From contig CALKUN010000063.1 in NCBI GenBank assembly GCA_937996675.1, forward strand, positions 1 to 7,724: a stretch of DNA of 7,724 nt. Reading direction: 5' to 3'. The position numbers and the translations under genes are program-made. Shown here piece after piece: positions 1-4,974 of this stretch; positions within the stretch are counted from its first letter, which is position 1; the number at the start of each line of letters is the position of its first letter. This DNA is from an uncultured Candidatus Saccharibacteria bacterium (GTDB taxonomy: Bacteria > Patescibacteriota > Saccharimonadia > CAILAD01 > GCA-016700035). The notes below the pieces were generated by a model. It did not search any database and was not told the origin of the DNA. It saw only the letters and a list, made by a program, of their open reading frames with translations.

Positions 1-292
1 GATTTGGCGTCTCTCCAGACTGATAGGCTGCAACCATGGCGTCAACTACAGCTGCTCGATATTCGAGCTGCAGGTCATAGACCTTGAGCTCAATACCAAG
101 ATGAGCCGCTACGCTCTTGGCGCTCTTGAGGTCGTCCTCCCAAGGACAGGTGTGCCCAGCGATATCACGCGTCCAATTTTTCATATAGGCACCAACAACG
201 TGATAGCCCTGCTGCTTCAATAAAGCTGCAGCCACGCTCGAATCCACCCCACCTGAGAGGCCAACGTAGACAGTATGTGATGAGTTTTTCAT
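1..292 (-). CDS. mnmA: tRNA-specific 2-thiouridylase MnmA (N-terminal part, runs off the window)
   Basis: MnmA adenylates U34 in the wobble position of Lys, Glu and Gln tRNAs and then inserts sulfur to make 2-thiouridine in the cytoplasm. The first 97 residues are visible. The PP-loop ATP-binding motif SGGVDSS lies at residues 13-19 and is followed by the family-specific MKNW at 37-40. The visible part ends at GETPN, the start of the conserved TPNPD segment, so the first catalytic cysteine falls just beyond position 1. The start is ATG at 292-290; only a weak GAG lies 9 nt upstream, and a promoter-like sequence at 306-334 suggests a very short leader. The sulfur donor is probably the cysteine desulfurase encoded about 1.3 kb upstream on the same strand, as with YrvO and MnmA in B. 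subtilis. A large noncoding RNA lies in between. Identification is firm; only the missing C-terminus is unseen. Confidence 0.95.
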   Translation of the reverse strand, partial: MKNSSHTVYVGLSGGVDSSVAAALLKQQGYHVVGAYMKNWTRDIAGHTCPWEDDLKSAKSVAAHLGIELKVYDLQLEYRAAVVDAMVAAYQSGETPN

Positions 293-305
293 AATCAATA
301 TCTCG

Positions 306-334
306 TATATACGTTAAAAAAGCAGAACCGCCAA
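306..334 (-). promoter_or_regulatory. Putative sigma70 promoter of mnmA, embedded in the ncRNA terminator
   Basis: Read on the minus strand, TTGGCG (334-329) and TATATA (311-306) are separated by exactly 17 nt. The -35 box lies in the 3' arm of the terminator hairpin at 316-353. The predicted start of transcription, about 7 nt past the -10 box, would leave a leader of only 6-7 nt before the mnmA ATG at 292. The boxes and spacing are seen directly; activity is inferred. The -10 box is part of a small AT palindrome and could arise by chance. Confidence 0.45.
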
Positions 335-353
335 CCACAATGCGGTTGACGGT
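316..353 (-). terminator. Putative intrinsic terminator of the ncRNA
   Basis: On the minus strand a 10-bp stem (353-344 with 336-327, one G-U pair) closes a 7-nt loop and is followed by TCTGC and then six T (321-316). The 5-nt gap between stem and T-tract is longer than in a textbook terminator, so efficiency is uncertain. No T-tract follows the hairpin on the plus strand, so the direction is minus. It would end the RNA that starts near 871 and isolate it from mnmA. Confidence 0.55.
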
Positions 354-360
354 GAAAGAT

Positions 361-408
361 GAGGCGGACCCGGAGGGCAAAGGGCTTTGCCCTCCGGGTC
401 CATTCCTC
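361..408 (-). repeat. Near-perfect long hairpin at the 3' end of the ncRNA
   Basis: Positions 366-382 and 385-401 are exact reverse complements (17 bp) around a 2-nt centre. They are extended by GAGG (408-405) pairing with CCTC (364-361) across a small internal loop. This is the most stable element in the window and is GC-rich. Because it lies inside the proposed RNA just before the terminator, it probably forms a rod-like 3' domain or protects the 3' end. It has no U-tract of its own good enough to be the terminator. Confidence 0.8.
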
Positions 409-877
409 GCTCGAGTCCGGGCGTGGGGCCCGGGGCAGGCTCGAGTTCTCGCAGTTGGTGGCTGCGAGAGGGACGTGGCAGGCGAAGGAGAGTCTCCCCC
501 CCGAAAACGGTCCTCCGACCGCCACGATTTTGAGTGATCATCGTTGACCACTGGGACCTAATACCGAAGCATTAGGGGCGATGTCGGGGGGCCCGGAGGC
601 CCGCCCTGGTAGTTATTACACGGCTCCTCGAAGGTTGCCGTGTCTACCATTCACACTGGTCTCCCAGCCAGTGTGAAGATATTTCTGCTGCATTGCGGCA
701 GCGAGAGCGTAGTTGAGCGCGGGTCGAGAACCCGCGCTCACCCCTCAGGCACACTCCGCTTCCCCGACAGGTGCGCAGGAGGATCTTATAAGGTTCATGA
801 CTAGAACCTACATCTCAATCTCAATACTAGCAAACGATTCGCTCTTGAGACTGGGATGCAGGTTCTACGCAGAGAGA

Positions 878-906
878 ATCATACGGGAAAAGCCCACCCA
901 AGTCAA
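878..906 (-). promoter_or_regulatory. Strong sigma70-type promoter for the ncRNA
   Basis: On the minus strand TTGACT (906-901, 5 of 6 to consensus) and TATGAT (883-878, 5 of 6) are spaced by exactly 17 nt. The -35 box starts 11 nt after the stop codon of the YdcF-like gene. Transcription would begin near 871, directly in front of the long 5' hairpin of the ncRNA. It is the best promoter match in the window. No terminator is visible between the upstream gene and this promoter, so read-through from the operon is also possible. Confidence 0.7.
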
Positions 907-917
907 CATGTTTTTGG

Positions 918-1529
918 TTATTCGTACTGCTTGGTCACGTAGATACTGCCGATCTTCACTGCTTCTGATCCGGTAATGAAGATACCAAAAGGTGAGGCCC
1001 ACCAGGAGAACTTACTCCACCGGCTATCAAAGCTCGAGTGATTGATGAGCTGGTAGCTATCGCCATACACGTGACGGAATGTGAGGAGCGTGCGCCGCTG
1101 GTGATAGGGAGATGTCACAAGTAGAATCGACTGTACTCCTATTTGGTCAATAATTGGCTTGGTCCGGGTAGCATTTTGATAAGTCGTGCGCGCCGTTTCA
1201 TCCGTTTCGATAGCCGAATCAGGCACGCCAGCCCTTTGAGCCTGTTCTTTCATCTGATGTGCATTAGATGGGCCGGCATCAAGCGCTGCACCGGAGAAAA
1301 TCAACTTTGGGGCATAGCCTTCCTTATATAAACGAATACCCTCGTCGGCTCGGGCTGTAGTCTGCCCGCCTGACACAACGACAATCGCATCGGCGCGGCG
1401 GAGCTCATCCTGCGGCGACAAGTAAAATGCCGTGCCCCACACTGCAGCTACGATCACGCCGATGAATATCAACCCGCGCATGAAATATCGCGGACGGCGT
1501 GGCTCTTCCTCCGATCGCCTACCCCACAT
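918..1529 (-). CDS. YdcF/ElyC-like DUF218 family membrane-anchored protein
   Basis: The family (YdcF, SanA, ElyC) has a Rossmann-like fold. Some members affect envelope or peptidoglycan lipid-carrier metabolism, but the biochemical reaction is not settled. In this 203-residue protein a basic N-terminus is followed by one membrane segment at about 17-37. The DUF218 core then starts with DAIVVVSGG (47-55) and R60, continues with EGIRLYKEGYAPKLIFSG (63-80) and ETARTTYQNA (111-120), and includes LLVTSPYHQRR (136-146), the conserved TSxxH signature. The core probably lies outside the membrane. An in-frame TTG nine codons upstream (1556) exists, but the ATG at 1529 has a good GGAGAGG ribosome site 5 nt upstream and is preferred. 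The gene follows the cysteine desulfurase by 36 nt and is the last gene of the operon before the ncRNA promoter. Family call is secure; the role is unknown. Confidence 0.85.
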   Translation of the reverse strand: MWGRRSEEEPRRPRYFMRGLIFIGVIVAAVWGTAFYLSPQDELRRADAIVVVSGGQTTARADEGIRLYKEGYAPKLIFSGAALDAGPSNAHQMKEQAQRAGVPDSAIETDETARTTYQNATRTKPIIDQIGVQSILLVTSPYHQRRTLLTFRHVYGDSYQLINHSSFDSRWSKFSWWASPFGIFITGSEAVKIGSIYVTKQYE

Positions 1530-1534
1530 CGGCG

Positions 1535-1541
1535 CCTCTCC
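1535..1541 (-). promoter_or_regulatory. Ribosome binding site that sets the YdcF-like start
   Basis: GGAGAGG on the minus strand ends 5 nt before the ATG at 1529-1527. The alternative TTG start at 1556 has no such element upstream. This supports the shorter 203-residue protein. Confidence 0.65.
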
Positions 1542-1565
1542 GCGATCTCGATACAATAAGCAGTT

Positions 1566-2738
1566 TCATGCCTCTATTATGGCATGGATGGCTTGGCTCA
1601 GACCAACTACTTGGGCGTGCGTCGTATGTCGGCCCAGCGAAATGCGCAGACTAGCCTGGGCTATTTCCTTGGTGCGACCGATCGCCAGCAAGACATGGCT
1701 TGGCTCGGCGCTAGACTCCGCGCAAGCCGCACCAGTCGCCACAGCATAACCTCGCGCATCCAGTGCGAGTACGAGGTCTTCGCCATCATAGCCAGCCACA
1801 GATACATTCAGTGTATTGACCAGACTATGCTTGAGCTCAGTATTAAATGTGAGACCGGGGATATCTCGCAAGAGATCAGCCAGTTCACTTCTCAGGCCTT
1901 TCAAGCGGTCCACTTCAGACTTGCGCATGTCTTCAGCCAGAACTAAAGCACGCGCAAAGCCGACACAAAGCGTGATGCTCTCCGTCCCAGCCCGACGACC
2001 GTGTTCTTGGCCGCCGCCCAAGAGCATCGGTGCCAACGGAGTACCAGTGCGAACATAGAGCGCTGCGATACCAGTCGGTCCATAGAGCTTGCCGGCACCA
2101 AACGTCATGAGATCGACCCCCAATCGGCTGACGTGAAGCGATTGCAGTCCCGCCGCCGAGGCCGCATCGGTATGAAATATGAGAGGTGTCATGACGCCGC
2201 GTTCTTTGCGATCTGCTCGAGCAGCTACGATGAGTTTACCGATCTCGCCCATCGGCTGGAGCGTACCGATTTCGCTCGTCACCATAGCAAGACTGACTAG
2301 TACGACCGTGTCATCCAGCGCATCCCCAAGTGATCCTAGCTCTACTCGTCCATCTGGTCGCAGAGCTACATCTGTCACCGACACGCCCTGCTCACGCAAG
2401 ACTTCCATCGGTCGACGGACCGCAGCGTGTTCGGTAGCCAACGTTAGTACTGTCGCTCCCGGAATCTGGATGGCCGTGAGCGCGCCAAAGATAGCTAGGT
2501 TATTCGACTCAGTCGAGCTTGCAGTAAACACGATCTCGTCCGGTCGAGCTGCCAGAACCCGGGCAATATCGGCCCGACTCGCATCAAGAGCTTCACGAGC
2601 CGCCCGTCCCTCGGCGTGCAGGCTCCCGGGATTACCGTAATGGACCTCTGCTTGTCGCATTGCCTGCGCCACCGTCTCGTCGAGTGGAGTTGCAGCAGCG
2701 TAATCAAAATAGATACGTGGAGTCTGTTTTGCCATCAT
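1566..2738 (-). CDS. Cysteine desulfurase, NifS/IscS/YrvO type
   Basis: This PLP enzyme moves sulfur from L-cysteine to an active-site cysteine as persulfide and yields alanine. The 390-residue length is normal. Visible landmarks are YFDYAAATP (10-18), NPGSLH (36-41), the TESNNLAI glycine/phosphate region (76-83), TEH with PLP-stacking H104, D191 for the PLP nitrogen, K217 as Schiff-base lysine, GGGQEHGRRAGTE (241-253), and catalytic C339 in GAACAESSAEPSHVL. Several usually conserved positions differ: T154-S155 replaces NN, S194 replaces Gln, and GAGK (214-217) replaces SxHK. The catalytic Lys and Cys are intact, so activity is expected. The start ATG overlaps the tatD stop by 4 nt (ATGA). 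No IscU, SufB or other Fe-S scaffold gene is nearby, while mnmA lies downstream on the same strand. A dedicated tRNA thiolation role like B. subtilis YrvO is the best inference; general Fe-S supply remains possible. Confidence 0.92.
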   Translation of the reverse strand: MMAKQTPRIYFDYAAATPLDETVAQAMRQAEVHYGNPGSLHAEGRAAREALDASRADIARVLAARPDEIVFTASSTESNNLAIFGALTAIQIPGATVLTLATEHAAVRRPMEVLREQGVSVTDVALRPDGRVELGSLGDALDDTVVLVSLAMVTSEIGTLQPMGEIGKLIVAARADRKERGVMTPLIFHTDAASAAGLQSLHVSRLGVDLMTFGAGKLYGPTGIAALYVRTGTPLAPMLLGGGQEHGRRAGTESITLCVGFARALVLAEDMRKSEVDRLKGLRSELADLLRDIPGLTFNTELKHSLVNTLNVSVAGYDGEDLVLALDARGYAVATGAACAESSAEPSHVLLAIGRTKEIAQASLRISLGRHTTHAQVVGLSQAIHAIIEA

Positions 2739-3511
2739 TCCGCCATCGAAAGAGCAAATAATGTTTCAGCATTTTCTGTCGTCTGACGTCCAAGCTCAGC
2801 AATCTCTACGCCACGCAAGCGAGCCAGAAAGTCAGCGATGAGCGGCACATAGCTTGGCTCATTGCGCTTACCGCGATGCGGTGCCGGAGTGAGGTAAGGG
2901 CAGTCGGTTTCGAGCAGCATACGTTCAGCCGGTATCGCTCGGGCGGCCTGGAGCTGCATTTCTTCTTGGGTGAACGTCATGATGCCGTTGAGTCCAAAAT
3001 AGAGCTTGCTGTTATGTGACAGCGCACGATCAACTTCGGCTTCGTGACCAGTAAAGCTATGGATAACGCCTCGAATCTTCGGGTAATCATTGAGGGTCGT
3101 GAAGAAATCTTGCCAGGCATCTCGTACATGAAAGACGACCGGCAAATTATGTTCGAGAGCAATATCGAGCTGTGCTCGCAAGGCATAATCTTGTTCAGAC
3201 TTGGTGGCGTGATTTTTGGAGTAGTCGAGCCCACACTCACCAATAGCCACAACGTCCTCAGCCATATCATGGATGAGGTCGAGGGCCGGATCACCTTGAG
3301 CTGCCTCGTGCGGATGGAGGCCGGCGGTAGCATAGAGAGCTACTGGACCGTCCTTTTTCTTGGCTAGGCGCATGGCATCACGGCTGCTCGCCGGGTCGAC
3401 GCCAACATTAATGATACGCTCCACACCCGCATCGGCAGCACGTTGCAATATCTCACTCAAGTCGGTGAACACCTCAGCAAAATGAATGTGCGAGTGGGTA
3501 TCGGTAAACAC
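2735..3511 (-). CDS. tatD: TatD family metal-dependent DNase/hydrolase
   Basis: TatD proteins are cytoplasmic TIM-barrel metallohydrolases; characterised members are 3'-5' exonucleases, and some act on D-aminoacyl-tRNA. The 258 residues match the usual length. The metal ligands are all present: H6 and H8 in THSHIH, E92 in GECGLDY, H128 in FHVRD, H151 in HSFTG, and D203 in ETDCPYLTP. The start is GTG at 3511-3509, overlapping the metG stop by one base (TAGTG), with a strong GGAGG 4 nt upstream, so translation is probably coupled to metG. A metG-tatD pair is a common bacterial arrangement, which supports the assignment. The exact in vivo substrate cannot be read from sequence. Confidence 0.95.
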   Translation of the reverse strand: MFTDTHSHIHFAEVFTDLSEILQRAADAGVERIINVGVDPASSRDAMRLAKKKDGPVALYATAGLHPHEAAQGDPALDLIHDMAEDVVAIGECGLDYSKNHATKSEQDYALRAQLDIALEHNLPVVFHVRDAWQDFFTTLNDYPKIRGVIHSFTGHEAEVDRALSHNSKLYFGLNGIMTFTQEEMQLQAARAIPAERMLLETDCPYLTPAPHRGKRNEPSYVPLIADFLARLRGVEIAELGRQTTENAETLFALSMAE

Positions 3512-4974
3512 TAGGCCTCCCGTTCGACGCGAGGGAAAAGAATCCCGATTTCGCTATCGACTCGATCATCCTTGAATGTTGCACGAATCTTTGTAGCGGT
3601 ATCAGGCAGGAATGGCCACAGCTCCGTGGCAATGCCTACCAACTCGTGAGCGACATCAGAGAGTATAGCGACAGCAGCCGTCTGGTCTGTCTTCGCGAGC
3701 GTCCAGGGCTGAGTCTCCTCCAGGCGCTTATTGAGTCGACTCACCTGCGCGAAGATTGTAGCCAGTGCGCCATTGAAATCGGCCTGGTGCGTCCAGTCGT
3801 CAAAAAGAGTGAGATGGGAAATCTCGGCCGTCGCCGGTGCGACCACACTATCGTTATAGCGCACGAGCATACTTGCAATCCGCTGCACGAGATTGCCTAA
3901 GTCGTTCGCCAAGTCGGCTGTATAAACTTCGTGGACACGATCGAGGCTAAAGTCACCATCACTATCGTGTGGGATATAGCGCAAGAGGTAGTAACGCAGT
4001 GCATCAACGCCGTAGATCTTCACAACCTCTTCTGGCGCGACAACATTACCGAGGCTCTTGCTCATTTTCACGCCGCCAGCAGCATTAATAAAGCCGTGGA
4101 CGTAAAGAGCCTGCGGCACATCAATACCGGCCGTCATGAGCATAATCGGCCAATACACAGCGTGAAATCGACTAATGTCTTTGCCAACAATATGCAGGTC
4201 GGCCGGCCACCATTTTGCGAGATCGGCACCATCTGGATAGCCAAGCGTTGTAATGTAATTGGCGAGCGCATCAAACCACACATACATGACGTGTTCGGGA
4301 TCACCTGGTACTACTACGCCCCATGTCAGGTGAGACTTTGGTCGAGAAACCGAAAGATCTTCAAGCTCATTATTTTCGAGAAAACTGAGTATTTCATTTT
4401 TGCGATGCTGGGGAAAGATACGATATTCATCTGACTTGATGAGATCAATCAGGCGAGCCTGAAAAGGTGCCAGCTTGAGAAAATAACTCTCCATACTGAG
4501 CTCTTCGAGTGAGCGATTTGGGTGCACCGGGCAATAACCTTCGACTGCATCTTTGGCGGTGTAGTACTGTTCACAAGCCGTGCAGTAGAGACCTTTGTAT
4601 TCGCCCTTGTAAATACCGTCACTGCAGGCCTCCCACAGCTTCTGCGACGCGAGTTTGTGATCATCCGCGGTCGTCCGCACAAATACATCGTGCGAGATAT
4701 TCAGTAATTCGGCTAGATCGACAAAGGTCTGGCTCATACTACTGACAAAGCTCAGCGTGTCCTGACCAGCCTCTTCGGCGGCTTCGTAGAGCTTCTGACC
4801 ATGCTCATCGGTACCAATCTGAAAGCGAACTTCTGTGCCCTGCTGTCTATGCCAACGCGCAAGTACATCGCCCTGAATAAACTCCATCGAATGGCCAAGG
4901 TGCGGTTTGGCATTGGCATATGGAATGGAAGTCGTAACGTAGTAAGTTTTAGGGTTTTTGGGAGTCTGGTTCAT
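3511..4974 (-). CDS. metG: Methionyl-tRNA synthetase, short form without C-terminal tRNA-binding domain
   Basis: Class I synthetase that charges elongator and initiator tRNA-Met in the cytoplasm. With the start at ATG 4974 the protein has 487 residues. HLGH (25-28) is the HIGH signature and KMSKS (303-307) the second ATP motif. GTDEHG (54-59) and the VWFDALANY segment (232-240) are typical MetG blocks. A single zinc knuckle is formed by C131, C134, C148 and H151. An anticodon-binding helical domain follows from about 340 and includes the WPFLP block near 453-457. The protein ends there, so the EMAP-II/Trbp111-like C-terminal domain of many MetRS is absent. A longer in-frame extension upstream to 5082 reads into the transglutaminase gene and lacks family similarity. 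The ATG lies inside the upstream gene (26-nt overlap), with a weak AGAAG 6 nt before it. Confidence 0.96.
   Translation of the reverse strand: MNQTPKNPKTYYVTTSIPYANAKPHLGHSMEFIQGDVLARWHRQQGTEVRFQIGTDEHGQKLYEAAEEAGQDTLSFVSSMSQTFVDLAELLNISHDVFVRTTADDHKLASQKLWEACSDGIYKGEYKGLYCTACEQYYTAKDAVEGYCPVHPNRSLEELSMESYFLKLAPFQARLIDLIKSDEYRIFPQHRKNEILSFLENNELEDLSVSRPKSHLTWGVVVPGDPEHVMYVWFDALANYITTLGYPDGADLAKWWPADLHIVGKDISRFHAVYWPIMLMTAGIDVPQALYVHGFINAAGGVKMSKSLGNVVAPEEVVKIYGVDALRYYLLRYIPHDSDGDFSLDRVHEVYTADLANDLGNLVQRIASMLVRYNDSVVAPATAEISHLTLFDDWTHQADFNGALATIFAQVSRLNKRLEETQPWTLAKTDQTAAVAILSDVAHELVGIATELWPFLPDTATKIRATFKDDRVDSEIGILFPRVEREA
3516..3520 (-). promoter_or_regulatory. Shine-Dalgarno supporting the GTG start of tatD
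   Basis: GGAGG on the minus strand lies within the last codons of metG, 4 nt before the GTG at 3511. It is the strongest ribosome site in the window. It fixes the non-ATG start, which directly yields the THSHIH metal-binding N-terminus expected for the family. Confidence 0.75.

Larger units (their letters stand above)
316..871 (-). ncRNA. Unidentified large structured noncoding RNA, about 550 nt
   Basis: No reading frame here resembles a protein, yet the region has its own strong promoter (878-906) and a terminator (316-353). In RNA order the helices are: a long 5' hairpin 867-855/814-802 (13 bp, one G-U) with inner helices; 776-771/754-749; 739-730/724-715 (10 bp); 702-698/691-687; 677-668/659-650 (10 bp); 643-637/624-618; 602-598/593-589 with a UCCG loop; 576-569/564-557 with a C(UUCG)G tetraloop; 552-545/540-533; 526-521/479-474; 469-462/454-447; 445-440/415-410 with an inner 6-bp stem; and 408-361, which holds a perfect 17-bp stem. 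The UNCG loops exist only in the minus-strand transcript, which sets the orientation. The RNase P core GAGGAAAGUCC, the SRP GGAAGGAAGC motif, and the tmRNA T-loop with CCA end were looked for and not found. A divergent member of a known class or a lineage-specific RNA both remain possible. Confidence 0.7.

Noticed and set aside
165..551. Minus-strand 128-codon open frame overlapping the start of mnmA and the ncRNA 3' part
   Set aside because: It is out of frame with mnmA, has low-complexity Pro/Arg/Ser-rich composition from GC-rich hairpins, matches no family I know, and crosses the terminator.
715..739. tRNA T-arm-like hairpin GCGGG-TTCTCGA-CCCGC
   Set aside because: The loop lacks the purine-A of a T-loop, and no acceptor, D or anticodon arms surround it; the stem is 10 bp rather than 5.
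316..871. RNase P RNA, tmRNA or SRP RNA
   Set aside because: The near-invariant GAGGAAAGUCC of RNase P, the T-loop and CCA end of tmRNA, and the SRP GGAAGGAAGC motif were not found on either strand by eye. A divergent member cannot be fully excluded without covariance models.
713..976. Plus-strand 87-codon open frame
   Set aside because: It is antisense to the ncRNA and to the end of the YdcF-like gene, has no ribosome site or recognisable domain, and is explained as a shadow.
1530..1556. Nine-codon N-terminal extension of the YdcF-like protein starting at TTG
   Set aside because: The TTG has no ribosome site, whereas GGAGAGG lies inside this stretch at the right distance from the ATG at 1529.
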